DNA of 64,000 nucleotides from Welwitschia mirabilis (Eukaryota > Gnetophyta > Gnetopsida > Welwitschiales). Of this stretch, positions 46,104 through 58,429 are shown piece after piece. The position numbers were made by a program, and so were the translations under genes. The stretch is taken from positions 35,846,245-35,910,244 of the forward strand of contig JBOZIK010000001.1 of assembly GCA_051453625.1 (NCBI GenBank), in the 5' to 3' direction. Numbering within the stretch: position 1 is the stretch's first letter; each line of letters starts with the position of its first letter. The notes under the pieces were generated by a model, which made no database searches, was not told the DNA's origin, and saw only the letters and a program-made list of their open reading frames with translations.

Positions 46104-47819
46104 CATTGTTAATTAACATCCTTGCATTTTTGTAGAACCTTGAAGATGCACTTTACATTGATCTGATAAGATATTATGATTGTGCTCTTAGATAGCCCTT
46201 TTTAAAGTTAGAGGAGGATACTATGCATAACATAAAACTTGGTTAATGCAATTGGTAGTTTCAACTTTTTTGAAGCCTTTCTTCTATTTCTACTGCTAGA
46301 TCTAATTATTATGGTATTGTTTATTATTATAATGGTAAATTTGCGAAATTTACGTTTAGGCTTTCTTCTAACATACTTGAAATGGAGGATAAAACAACAA
46401 TCCTATCTTCTTACCCTCACTTTCAACTTTTAGAGATGGTAAAAACATGATCAATAATAACAATGATAAAAATAATGAAGATTGTATATTCATTGTAGTC
46501 CTCATAGAAGAACTTATTTTGCAGCTAACAACCTGAGTTTCTATTTAAACTTGCTACCCTCTGCCCTTGCCAGTTAGGACATATTTTTCCCTAATATGAA
46601 GTATATTTTATAGGAAGACAAGTATTAAGGTTTTTCTTGATTATCATTTTCTCATTTTCTAATGTGTAGAAAGTCTTTGGCACCATTGTTGAAGAATCAA
46701 TTTGGTATTTCTTTGTTTGCTAAAAATACCTTAATTTTCTATACTTTTTCTTTTTCTTGTATTTTTATTCTTTGAATCGCAACACCATGATGGTTCTATT
46801 GCATTCGATTATTAATTATTACTTTTCCACCTTAATTTTTTATTTTCTTTTTATCCTATTATATTATCAATGATATTTTAAAAATATTTTCTTACAAGAA
46901 CAATTGTGCTTTCAATTTGTTTTATGCATCTGTTTTACTATTCCTATCCTTTATGGTAAGAAGGAAGAATAGTAATTGTTTTCTACATTTCTCTCCTTAT
47001 GTGAAGATCCTTTTTTCCTAAGTTTTATTATAAAGAAGAGAGACTCCATTTTTTTTCTTTATATATTTTCGCCCTCTGGCTTTATAAATCATTTTTTTTA
47101 TTCCTTTATAACATGATTGATGATCAATTTATGTCCTTTTTGCACATCATTTTATTTTTCACATTTTTTTTAATCACATATCATGTGTCTTTCATAATAT
47201 CTTCATATCCTTTGATGTCTATTTGAAACATAGTTGACTTTAGAAACTTGATTAGCAACATCATCCTAGCTACTAGTGTTACAATGTCTTCTTAACAAAA
47301 TGCATTCATTTAAATTGTATATTGTTTCTTGTGTTTATTATTGACCTTCAGACTTACAGCCTCTCATGAAAATACTATTCCTAATTATGAATTCTCATGT
47401 ACCATTAGATTAGGAATACTAGCAACTAACTGTAAAAAGAAATTGACAAAGAAGATTATTTTCTTTAGCCTATCATTGATGAAAGTTCTAAACATTAAAT
47501 TAAGCCTTCTATCCATACCAATGTATCCTTTCAATCCTAAGAACAAAAAGAAACCAAGATTTCTTTTTAACAAATACAACAATCAAACACCAACTCCTCT
47601 TAGAAAAACTCTTAATGGTACTGAGTGGTCAAAATTCTTAGCTAATCCTTCTTGTATGGATTTGTGGTCTTTCATAGATTTTTAAAGTCAACCATATATT
47701 ATCAATCTCTCACCTAAGTTATGTAACTTTAATTCTAAATATCCCTCTAAGGATTTCCATTTTGCTTTAAAACAAAAAAGCTAAGGCCTAGTTATATGTT
47801 TAAAATCCTACTTTATTAG
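46104..47819. other. Mostly AT-rich, no gene recognised
   Basis: T-rich, with pyrimidine runs at 46650-47200. A plus-strand frame at 47329-47685 (118 codons, NYEFSCTIRLGIL, PFNPKNKKKPRFLFNKYN) has no similarity I can name. It sits upstream of a gypsy gag fragment and may be part of that element's leader. No RNA genes seen. Confidence 0.35.
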
Positions 47820-48205
47820 ATCGTGGAGAGATCTTAATTGAGTTAAAACATTAAATAGTAAATTTTACACAACATAAAAATGAGTTTTTCTATAGAGCCT
47901 TTGAGTTATTTAAAAATCTATTCATGAAATTCCCTTAATATGGATTTGAACCTTGGAGAATAATGAGATTTCTTTACAAAGGTCTAATAACACAAGGAAG
48001 GCAACTAATTGAGATGATGAGTAGAGAATGTTTCACATCTAAATAACATAATGAGGCTTGAAATACATTAGAATACATAGCTAAGGATTACAAAGCCTGG
48101 AAAAGATGAACTAGTACTAAAGATATAATTAAGTAAACTTAACCAAAAAACAAAGTCATAGGTTAATATATCAACAAACTTGATGATGAATCTAATAGGC
48201 TATCA
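47820..48205 (+). pseudogene. Gypsy gag fragment truncated by insertion
   Basis: The plus strand reads FFYRAFELFKNLFMKFP and YGFEPWRIMRFLYKGL (about 47885-47980), then QLIEMMSRECFTS and TLEYIAKDYKAWKR (about 48001-48105). These are the F-x-R-F-K-x-L-L and W-x-(L/I)-x-x-x-F-Y-x-G-L blocks at the C-terminal side of plant gypsy gag. It ends in KLDDESNRLSL at about 48203, exactly where the minus-strand Athila-like LTR begins. So an older gypsy gag was interrupted by the younger insertion. Stops occur inside. Confidence 0.78.
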
Positions 48206-49300
48206 TTACAGTGTGTATTTATGCAAAGGATTAAGATCAAGAAGATCTTGTCATTCACAAATAAAATAGATATCTGCATAACGCAACACACTAATAGATG
48301 GGAGTTGACCTAAATGTCGTAATCCATCGAAGGCCCAGGATAGAGAAAGAGAATTGATTTCCATAAGAAATACTATATATCTTATCAATAGAAATAAATT
48401 TCAATGCAGGAAAGTCTAATGCAATACACTTATGCAAAGTTAATCTAGGAATAAAAAGAAACAATGCACCTAAACTAATAATGCTCAACCTTGATAAAGG
48501 TTGCCCTCATAACCTATATCACTCAAGAAACTATCAATGAATCAGAAGTAACATAAACTATGAGGGATAAGAATAAACAAGCATAGGAAATGGAACAGAA
48601 TCTTGATATTAATCAAACCACATCTGTGTTATAAAGCAGTCACATCTCAATGGAGGAATCAGAGCCCAACACTAAGTAAGACGTCTCTCTGCAACTACCA
48701 AGGATGGATCTCTGGCCCTTCAATCTCCTGTCACAAGAATTTTCAGTGCAAGTGAAGACCAAACGAAGTCGAGGGCAGAATCGATACTTATTAATAACAA
48801 ACACATAACAATAAGACAGACAAGCACGTGCAGGCATAACCCTAATGGCTACGCTAAAAGACATACAAACAAATGGCAAAATTTAGGTGCATGTTTAGTG
48901 CAATGTTATATCAGATGTCATCCTTCTAATCGTCCAAACGATATAGGGGACGAGGCCACCTCATAAGTAATCCATGTCATCTGCCAAATTGATCACATTT
49001 AGCATTGTCATTGGCTTTAATATTCTATCGTCCATACTCTCGTCAGGATGATGAGGTGGATGATGGACTTTTACAAGTGTTCATCCAATGCATTATCCTC
49101 AATATTTACAGGAAACCTGTCTCAAAAATAGGAAGTATTGGAAACTACTCCAAATGTTGTAAAATGTCATGGAGATTGCTTGTTTTTGTATCTTTCATCT
49201 CAGCTATCCATTACCATGGAATTCCAACATAAACTTAACTAATGTCTTGCAAAACTACTCAAAATATCCTATGAAATATATGCAAGTTGGTAGCACAACA
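48206..49300 (-). repeat. 3' LTR of the Athila-like element
   Basis: About 1,095 bases. On the minus strand it starts TGTTGTGCTACC directly after the PPT. Its other end is set by alignment with 62075 onward and by the interrupted gag at 48205. Inside are conserved blocks shared with the 5' LTR (GGGAGTTGACC, AACCTATATCACT, AAGGATGGATCT, CGATACTTATTAA). It also has CGTCC/GATGAT motifs near 48925-49090, with TATCGTCC and GTCAGGATGATGAGG. Confidence 0.85.
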
Positions 49301-49313
49301 TTGCCCCCCACTT
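49301..49313 (-). other. Polypurine tract of the Athila-like element
   Basis: The minus strand reads AAGTGGGGGGCAA immediately before the LTR start TGTTGTG. It primes plus-strand synthesis in gypsy elements. Confidence 0.8.
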
Positions 49314-49949
49314 AGCCTTGTCAGTCCCTAACAAAACTAGGCAGTGAACCGTAATTGCAAGCCAACTTGTTTAACGATAAAAATAGCTAAGGTACTAAAG
49401 AAATTATCTCAGAGAAATTTTCAAGAATTTCATAGCTGTAAACTGAATCATGAAACATAAGAAAACTAAACATTTCACCTGATTTGAAGATTGTCCATAC
49501 CATTGCCCGGGTCGTCATCCAAATACTAAGGAGGATAATAGGCTTAAAAATGGTCTTTAACAAATAGCAACATATGACAGAAATTTTACAAATAAATAAT
49601 CGGTTTATAATTAAAAGCCCCTCACTGAATTATACAGTAATGAATAAAAGATCACCCAAATAAAATCACTCCTTATCATAAGCTGTGAAAAATGAAGATA
49701 ACCATGAAAATCAGATAAAAAGTTACATCATGATTAACTCAAAAATAATGTGTATATAAATAATGAGTTTCAGTACGAAAAAAACATAGAGGGGAAGATA
49801 CAAAATATCACAAAATCACTTCCCTCATCATCGCATGATGAATTCTGTTTAGGCAGTTGACTCAAGTGTAGGGGGAGAAGAGGGAGGATGCTCAAGATTA
49901 GCAAGGAAATGGAGATCCAAAGATGTAAAAATGGAACAGACTGTCTCAT
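49314..49949 (-). other. Noncoding 3' region of the Athila-like element
   Basis: Between the post-pol ORF and the PPT. AT-rich with no coding frame on the element's strand. Confidence 0.45.
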
Positions 49950-51060
49950 TGCCTTGGACACGTACAGCCTATGGAATATCTACAGTCACACTCTGTTGAA
50001 TAGAAACAACACACTGATGCATGTCAACAATCCGGTCCTTAGAGTGCTAGACTCTTCTCTCAACAGTGAGGGTCCTCTACTCTAATGTCTGAGTCCTCTG
50101 ATCGAGAGCCTGGATCCTCTGGTCTAAGGTCTATATACCATGATCTACCAAACTTCTGATGGTCTCGGTAGTCTCTGCCAGGAGGATTTGTATCTGCTCA
50201 AGCATAGCCCTCATTGCAGGTCTCTATGCCTGAGGTCGCTCTGCCTCTCTTAGTACCTATATGCTCATATCCTATAAATAGTAAGCAGAAGTCTGGATAT
50301 GAGATAAGAACTACTCGTCCATGGGCTCTGGTATCCCAAATCATCTAATAAGAGCTAAGAGGAGGCATGGGTAACCTAAAGTATATAGCTGTCATGCCTC
50401 AACCATGGACCTAAGTTTCCTCTAAATAACTATCGATAGGTCCATCTACTCTTCCTTATCTGAAAGCTGCTAATATCTGAAGATGTGTGATCATGGTGTA
50501 ACTATTATGAAATGATGGACTGATGTTCTGGATCAGCCCTCTATGAAGCACTATATATGCGGGGATCAACTGTGTAACAAGAACTCCCTGCCTATCCATC
50601 GTCAGATCTGTCGGTATATCTAGTGTAGCACCATATGCATGGCACTCCTTAGTGCCTTCGGCTGAATGAATATCAAGACTCTCAAGCCATAAAGAGTTGT
50701 ACCTACTGCAATGTGGGATGGAAGGATTACAATCTCATGTTCATGAAATCATATCCACTAACTGGCCACGAGAATCTAGTCGAATCTCTATATGCATGGT
50801 GTCATAGAACTTCCTCGTCTCTGATACATAGTATGACCCATACACATCTGTGATCCAATGGAGCTGGAGATCCGTGAGCCTTTGGTCAACATCAAGCTCT
50901 ATACCGTTCATGAAATATCTAAAGTATCTCTCAACACGGATACTAGCTATTTGAATCATCAAAGATCGTTTGTGTCGAGGTGGTGGATGTACTAGCTCTA
51001 CACGTTGCACTCTGATAGCACTAATGGGCCCACCTCTTGCTCTACGACTTCGGCCTCAAC
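49950..51060 (-). pseudogene. Extra ORF between integrase and 3' LTR, with coiled coil
   Basis: Minus strand. Frame 51010-50741: MQRVELVHPPPRHKRSL, ELDVDQRLTDLQLHWITD, YYVSETRKFYDTM. A second frame (about 50690-50450) continues: KECHAYGATLDIPTDLTMDR, VLVTQLIPAYIVLHRGLIQN. A third (about 50430-49980) has YTLGYPCLLLALIR, then ETTETIRSLVDHGI and a heptad coiled coil. The pattern (a V-x-x-F-Y-x-x-M block, then L-x-Y-P-x-L-L-x-x-L-x-x-x-x-G-(V/I)-P) resembles, from memory, the 'putative plant transposon protein' family linked with Athila elements. I cannot confirm this without a search. GC content is higher than in the surroundings. In-frame stops are mostly TAG or TGA. Function unknown; the coiled coil suggests self-association. 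Confidence 0.6.
50047..50130 (-). repeat. Four contiguous 21-nt repeats encoding heptads
   Basis: Plus-strand units 50110-50130, 50089-50109, 50068-50088 and 50047-50067 are each 21 bases. Read on the minus strand they encode TLDQRIQ, ALDQRTQ, TLE-stop-RTL and TVERRV-stop. Leu/Val and Ile/Thr recur at heptad spacing, as in a coiled coil. Confidence 0.85.
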
Positions 51061-51129
51061 CTCAACCTATCTAGATCTATCAGTACAAGGCCTATTCAAT
51101 GAAAATACATAAAAACGTCATACGAGAAT

Positions 51130-54100
51130 AGATAGATATGTCAAATACATCGCATGGATGCGTAATAATGACACCTAGAATCAATAAAAAAATAAGAAAA
51201 ATAATGAAAATATGTCCTGCACCCCTTTAAAAGTATTAATATGTTCCAGATTACCTAGATATGAGAAGAAAATGCGAAACGTGGGAAAAGTGAAAAAGCA
51301 TTTTTTAGAGTGGGTCCCACATATGGTAAAAATTCAAAATGCCCAAATGAAAAATCTAATTTAGTAGAATCATAGAACACATTGAATTGATTAATTTTGC
51401 CTAAGGACTACTACGTTTTGACCTACGGTTTGCAAGAAAACAAGTGTGAAAGATCGTAAAATGCATAACTGATCATAACTTGTAAAATATGCGGTGAAAT
51501 TCAAATTCGTAAGTTCCAAATCAAAGAGCGTGCAAAACTAATAAACATACATGAAAAATACATGTTAAAAAGCTGAAAAACAGAAGAAAAAATTAAAAAA
51601 CAAGAGGGAGAGAAAAACATACCTTATTTTGACAAATTTGATTTAAACTCAGAAATCTAGACACGAAATTAAGCAGGACAAGATACAAGATGCTAGCAAG
51701 ATTTAGAGGGGTCATTGTATCTAAAAAGAATGGGAAAAATGACAAGAAAATGAGGAAAAATGAAGAAAAAGGATTTGGGCCACAGTTTTATCACACTGTC
51801 ATCCAGTCACATCATCCGGACGATAGCCCTAGGATAACTGTCAAGAAAAAAATTAGACTGTCATTTGCCAATGTCGTCTGGACAACCAAGTGGACGATGG
51901 AACATAAAAATTTTTGACAAAAATAAAGATGTCAGATAAAAAAATTAGGTTTAGTTATAATCATTAAAGTATCAAATTTTATCAGAAAACTCACGAAATA
52001 TAGGAAATAAGAAAGAAAACCGTGAAAATCAAGATGAAGTAGAAAAACTCAAAATAAAAGAAAAACTATGGCTAAAGAAAATAAACTTACTAGACTGAAA
52101 CCTGACAATGAAAATTGCATGAATGTGCCCAAACTAAAAAGTAAANNNNNNNNNNNNNNNNNNNNNNNNNNNNNNNNNNNNNNNNNNNNNNNNNNNNNNN
52201 NNNNNNNNNNNNNNNNNNNNNNNNNNNNNNNNNNNNNNNNNNNNNNNNNNNNNNNNNNNNNNNNNNNNNNNNNNNNNNNNNNNNNNNNNNNNNNNNNNNN
52301 NNNNNNNNNNNNNNNNNNNNNNNNNNNNNNNNNNNNNNNNNNNNNNNNNNNNNNNNNNNNNNNNNNNNNNNNNNNNNNNNNNNNNNNNNNNNNNNNNNNN
52401 NNNNNNNNNNNNNNNNNNNNNNNNNNNNNNNNNNNNNNNNNNNNNNNNNNNNNNNNNNNNNNNNNNNNNNNNNNNNNNNNNNNNNNNNNNNNNNNNNNNN
52501 NNNNNNNNNNNNNNNNNNNNNNNNNNNNNNNNNNNNNNNNNNNNNNNNNNNNNNNNNNNNNNNNNNNNNNNNNNNNNNNNNNNNNNNNNNNNNNNNNNNN
52601 CTAAATAGTACAATGAATCTCATGAAGGCTATGAAATAAAAAGATGTTCTAATAAATTCAAATGATAACTAAAAATGAATGAACATGAATGAACAATAAG
52701 GAAACTACTAAATGAGAAGGTCCTATATAAGAATGAGAAAATGTGAAAATGACTTTAAAATAACAAACCGAAAAAACTAAAGAAAAGCAGAATGAAAACA
52801 GACACGAGGAACAAGGAGGAGATTGCTTACCTATCCTAAATTCTAGCCTAGTAAACTCCCAAGGAAGACATTATAAAGCCACCTGAGTAAAAAATGCATA
52901 ATAAAAATGTATAAACTCCATAAAAGTTCTATTAAAAAAAGCAGTGATTATAGAAATATCGAAACTCAAATGCTTAGAANNNNNNNNNNNNNNNNNNNNN
53001 NNTACTCAAAAATGAACTCACTTGCTCTCATCCTACAAATACACCTAAATCTAAAAAGTGAAATAACCATGTGGGAATACTAAGAGTTTATGAAACAAGC
53101 AATGCCTCTAATATCACTACGAACACCACTAATCCCATAGCTTCAAAATTTATTATAATTTTTTCCATGATGAGGGGAGTGCAATCATAGTCAGAGGAGT
53201 AAGGATATGCGAAGCATGGTCAACTAACCCCTCAGCGAAGTTCTCATAACTACCAACACTGCCAAAGGTTCCTCTTGAAAAAATTTACCTTGGTATGGTA
53301 GAAAATCATGGTGATCATGTATTTTTCTTTAAGCATAAAATATAATAGATCATGATTATTATTTCTTTTTCTTTTCTTTCTTCTTCTTCTTCTTCTTCTT
53401 CTTTTAAATTCTTACATGATTACACACTCAGAAAGATNNNNNNNNNNNNNNNNNNNNNNNNNNNNNNNNNNNNNNNNNNNNNNNNNNNNNNNNNNNNNNN
53501 NNNNNNNNNNNNNNNNNNNNNNNNNNNNNNNNNNNNNNNNNNNNNNNNNNNNNNNNNNNNNNNNNNNNNNNNNNNNNNNNNNNNNNNNNNNNNNNNNNNN
53601 NNNNNNNNNNNNNNNNNNNNNNNNNNNNNNNNNNNNNNNNNNNNNNNNNNNNNNNNNNNNNNNNNNNNNNNNNNNNNNNNNNNNNNNNNNNNNNNNNNNN
53701 NNNNNNNNNNNNNNNNNNNNNNNNNNNNNNNNNNNNNNNNNNNNNNNNNNNNNNNNNNNNNNNNNNNNNNNNNNNNNNNNNNNNNNNNNNNNNNNNNNNN
53801 NNNNNNNNNNNNNNNNNNNNNNNNNNNNNNNNNNNNNNNNNNNNNNNNNNNNNNNNNNNNNNNNNNNNNNNNNNNNNNNNNNNNNNNNNNNNNNNNNNNN
53901 NNNNNNNNNNNNNNNNNNNNNNNNNNNNNNNNNNNNNNNNNNNNNNNNNNNNNNNNNNNNAAAGATCTTACACCATTAAAAATAAGCACAAGAACTAAGG
54001 CATCTTCTTTCAAAGTGAAGTCCATAGACATGGGAATTTCTCAAGATTGGGTAAATCTAATCTGACCATTGTAAAATGCCCAAGTATAAATACTAGTCAT

Positions 54101-54190
54101 GGAAAACTTTATAAAGTAACACATAAGTCAAGTTTAAAAGATGATCAAGTGATATCATAACATCCTCCAAAGGAATAAACTAAGAAAGAA
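51130..54190 (-). other. Spacer between integrase and post-pol ORF
   Basis: No coding frame. It contains ATCATCCGGACGAT (about 51806) and related motifs, a (CTT)n microsatellite at 53376-53403, and N gaps at 52146-52600, 52980-53002 and 53438-53960. It is probably the 5' untranslated part of the accessory ORF, or lost coding sequence. Confidence 0.45.
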
Positions 54191-54191
54191 C

Positions 54192-55395
54192 TTAGGCTAT
54201 GATAGGAAGCAAGTCCTCCTCATCAAAGAAAACCTCCAAAATAAGTGCTTCTATCATGTTCATGGTTGCATCGAAAGATCCTTCATATAATTTCAACCAT
54301 TGTCTATTAACTTTCTGAATCTCCTTAATATCTAAATCTAAAATATTAATAGAGCCACTAGAATGCACTCTTTCTACAAGATAAGGATCTAACCATTTAA
54401 AGGTCAACTTATTATTCAAAACACATACTCTAGTGTTGTATAAACGAATAAGTTAACTTGGTTTAAACTTCTTATGAAGTATCTTTTTATCATGTTTGAA
54501 CTTAGCTTGAGCTTTATGGATTAATTGACGATGTATAGCATGAGTTTGTTTTTCATTAAGGTGATCTAATTAGAATAATATATGTTTAAGGTTTTCATGA
54601 AAATTCATAAGACTAAGTTGATGATAAGCACTATAAAAGTTATAGCACACGTCAACAGGTAAAACACAAACTTTTCCATACATAAGTTTATAAGGTAAAA
54701 AACCAAGAGAGGTACGCCAAGTAGTATGGCAAGATCAAATAACATTGTTAAGCTTAAAAGTCCAAGATTTCTTATTAATAGAGACAAGTTTTTGCAACAT
54801 TTTTTAAATTTCTTTATTGGCATTTTTATCTTATCCATTAGTCTAAGGATGATAAGCATAAGCTACTCTATGTTTTATTCCAATAGACGAAAGAAGTTTC
54901 CTAAAAATATAATTAATAAAAATGAGTTCTTTGATCACTAATGATAATCCTAGGAAAATCAGATCTCTGAAAAATATGAGTTTTAAGAAAATGACAAACA
55001 GTTTGGGCATTATTCAAAGAAGTAGGAACAGCTTCAACCCATTTAGTCACATAATCTACAGCCACTAAAATGTAATGTTTATCATAAGAAGATGGGTGAA
55101 TAGGGCCTATGAAATCAATACCTAAACAATTAAAAGGTTCACACTCAATAATAGATCTAAGGGGGATCTTCCGAGTACAAATAAAGCTACCATAACATTG
55201 ACAAGGATTACACCTTCTAGCAAAATTAAAAAAATCCTGAAAAAGACTAGGTTCATAAAAACCAGAATGAAGAATTTTCATAGTTGTTTTCTATCCACTA
55301 AAATGTCCTCCACAACTAATACCATGACAAAGATAAAGGATTTTAGATTTTTTCCTAATCAAACATATACTTTTTGCATAATTTGGTCTTTACAT
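54192..55395 (-). pseudogene. Gypsy integrase (Athila-like)
   Basis: The open frame 55281-54913 includes RRCNPCQCYG (zinc-binding end), FNCLGIDFIGPIHPSSYDKH with the first catalytic Asp, YILVAVDYVTKWVEAVP, and IIISDQRTHFY with the second. The third region near 54860-54800 is decayed (HP-stop-TNG-stop-DKNANKEI), so the catalytic Glu is lost. The C-terminus is open at 54419-54192: LTFKWLDPYLVERV and VNRQWLKLYEG, matching the W-x-G-P-(F/Y) and V-N-G-x-R-L-K-x-Y blocks after the core. This is a conserved integrase killed by a few changes. Confidence 0.9.
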
Positions 55396-56180
55396 NNNNN
55401 NNNNNNNNNNNNNNNNNNNNNNNNNNNNNNNNNNNNNNNNNNNNNNNNNNNNNNNNNNNNNNNNNNNNNNNNNNNNNNNNNNNNNNNNNNNNNNNNNNNN
55501 NNNNNNNNNNNNNNNNNNNNNNNNNNNNNNNNNNNNNNNNNNNNNNNNNNNNNNNNNNNNNNNNNNNNNNNNNNNNNNNNNNNNNNNNNNNNNNNNNNNN
55601 NNNNNNNNNNNNNNNNNNNNNNNNNNNNNNNNNNNNNNNNNNNNNNNNNNNNNNNNNNNNNNNNNNNNNNNNNNNNNNNNNNNNNNNNNNNNNNNNNNNN
55701 NNNNNNNNNNNNNNNNNNNNNNNNNNNNNNNNNNNNNNNNNNNNNNNNNNNNNNNNNNNNNNNNNNNNNNNNNNNNNNNNNNNNNNNNNNNNNNNNNNNN
55801 NNNNNNNNNNNNNNNNNNNNNNNNNNNNNNNNNNNNNNNNNNNNNNNNNNNNNNNNNNNNNNNNNNNNNNNNNNNNNNNNNNNNNNNNNNNNNNNNNNNN
55901 NNNNNNNNNNNNNNNNNNNNNNNNNNNNNNNNNNNNNNNNNNNNNNNNNNNNNNNNNNNNNNNNNNNNNNNNNNNNNNNNNNNNNNNNNNNNNNNNNNNN
56001 NNNNNNNNNNNNNNNNNNNNNNNNNNNNNNNNNNNNNNNNNNNNNNNNNNNNNNNNNNNNNNNNNNNNNNNNNNNNNNNNNNNNNNNNNNNNNNNNNNNN
56101 NNNNNNNNNNNNNNNNNNNNNNNNNNNNNNNNNNNNNNNNNNNNNNNNNNNNNNNNNNNNNNNNNNNNNNNNNNNNNNNN

Positions 56181-57640
56181 TCAATGGTACAAATGTGGAT
56201 CTATCTACTCATAGTTACCTATTCTATGGAGAAAATATTTTTATTGATTATAAGTCCAATATTATGGTGTTTTCATGGTTAAAAGATAATTAACAATATC
56301 CACATACCAAGAAATATGATGAGTAGAAGATATAGTAAAATGTTTCCCATCCGGAAGAGAATCATCAATAATAGAGTCATTAGGAGGAGAAGAAAGATGA
56401 GACAAATGATTAGCGACATAATTATGCTTTCCTGCTTTATCAATAAAGGTCAAATTAAACTCTTGCATAAGGAAGATCCATCTAATCGATCTAGCATAAA
56501 ATCTTTCTTAGTCATGAGGTAACGAACAACAACATGATTAGTGTAAACATTCGTATCAAAGCCTAAAATATAATGTCTAAGTGTATCAAGGCAAAAGATG
56601 ATGGCTAACATTTCCTTATTTATAGTAGTATAGTTTATTTGAGTTATAGATAGAGATTTGCTATGGTAATATATAACTTTAAAATCATTTCCATATTTTT
56701 AACAAAGTTCCTTATTCATGGTAAAATTACTTGCATCACACATTAATTCAAAGTCTTTTTTTAATCAGCTCCCATTACAATAGAAGCATAAGAAAGTTTA
56801 CATTTAAGCTTATCAAAAGTAATTTGACAAGATTCATTCCATTCAAATTTAGCTTCCTTCTCTAGTAACGAGTGAAGGGGTTTATAAATATTTGCATAAT
56901 CATGAATAAATCAACAGTAAAAACCACAATGACCAAGAAAAGATTTAATCTATTTTACATTTGTAAGGGGATTTAGGTTTTGAATAATAATAAATTTTTT
57001 AAGTTCATCCTAATAACCTCTTTTAAAATATGGTAACCTAAAATAATTTCACTTTTAACTAAAAATAAACTCTTTTCCCAACTCAAGTGTAGGCCACTAG
57101 AAATGCAATGATCAAGGACTTTCTCTAATCATTCTAAGATTTCTTCAAAAGTTTCAGCATAAACAGAGAAGTCATCTATAAAAATTTCAATCGAATCCTC
57201 TAGCATATCATTAAAAATATCCATCATAGCACATTGAAAAGTACCAAAAGCATTATAAAGTCCAAAAGGCATGCATCAAAAAGTGAAATCACAAAAAGAT
57301 AAAGTAAAAGCAGTTTTGGCTTAGTTCTCACTAGGAATACAAACCTGGTTATAACCATTATATCCATTAAGAAAATAATAAAATGCATGTCCCTAAATAC
57401 TATCAAGTATTTGATCAAGAAAAGGCAAAGAATAGTGATTGTTTTTTATTACTTCATTTAGTTTTCTAAAGTCTATGCATATCTTCCATTTCCATCTTTC
57501 TTAGGCACTATTGTCAAAGGGCTAACCCACTCCCTATTAACTATAACATAAATGATTTCAGCATCCATTAATTTTATGATTTTATCTTTAACAACTTGCT
57601 TAAGAACTAGATTAAGTCTACTTTAGGGTTGTCTAATAAG
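56181..57640 (-). pseudogene. Gypsy reverse transcriptase and RNase H (Athila-like)
   Basis: Minus strand. RT: KWKICIDFRKLN (about 57490), HYSLPFLDQIL, FLNGYNGYNQVCI (about 57370), CMPFGLYNAFGTFQCAMMDI (about 57275), and the intact active site FIDDFSVYAETFEEI (about 57190). LHLSWEKSLFLVKSEIILGY follows at about 57095. RNase H is decayed at 56840-56560, but its end is legible: SIRWIFLMQEFNLTFIDKAG and HNYVANHLSHL (56500-56390). The 785-N gap (55396-56180) removes the connection to integrase. Frameshifts between blocks make it non-functional. Confidence 0.88.
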
Positions 57641-57867
57641 TTTTGCATTATCCTTAAGGTAGATTTTATGTTAGACAATTGAGGTAGAAATGATTGTTAA
57701 ATCGTTATGGGATCAAGCAAATGCATTTACCTTAGATTTCAAAAGAGAGAATAGACTTGATTCTTATTGAGGGGAAAGATTTTTGTTAATTATCAAATGT
57801 TTATTTAGATCATTATTTAGAAAAATGTATTTCAATCCACTGGATAAGGGTTTCACATTTAGATTTA

Positions 57868-58081
57868 AATTCATATTTTTAATTTCTATTAAATTTTTAA
57901 GAAAATTTATTGTCATCTAAGACTNNNNNNNNNNNNNNNNNNNNNNNNNNNNNNNNNNNNNNNNNNNNNNNNNNNNNNNNNNNNNNNNNNNNNNNNNNNN
58001 NNNNNNNNNNNNNNNNNNNNNNNNAATTCATATTTTTAATTTCTATTAAATTTTTAAGAAAATTTATTGTCATCTAAGACT
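57868..58081. repeat. 57-bp duplicate flanking a 100-N gap (probable assembly artefact)
   Basis: 57868-57924 and 58025-58081 are identical as far as I can see, separated by exactly 100 N. Confidence 0.88.
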
Positions 58082-58429
58082 ATCGTCTAGACGTAAGTAG
58101 TGGATGACCACCCTCAAAATATAAAATCTTAGTTTTACTTAGATCTCAGACTTCTACATAGTTAATAAACTCAATCTCTCTAATCTCTAGATCAAAATAA
58201 TCAACTTTTAAAGGGTTAAATCAAGTTTATCTTTGTTAAAAACATACAAGTTGTTTACTTCCAGTTGATCCTTAAACAAAATTGGTTCATGAAGCATTAA
58301 CCATCTCTCTTCAAGTGGACAGTGCTGTAAAAATAAAGTTGGATTTATTTCTTCTTCTACACTTAAATCATTTTTTGAATCTTTTTTAGTTTAATCAAAT
58401 ACNNNNNNNNNNTATTAAACCTGTTCTCA

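Noticed and set aside
53376-53403. Poly-Ser coding region from (CTT)n
   Set aside because: Simple microsatellite with no gene around it.
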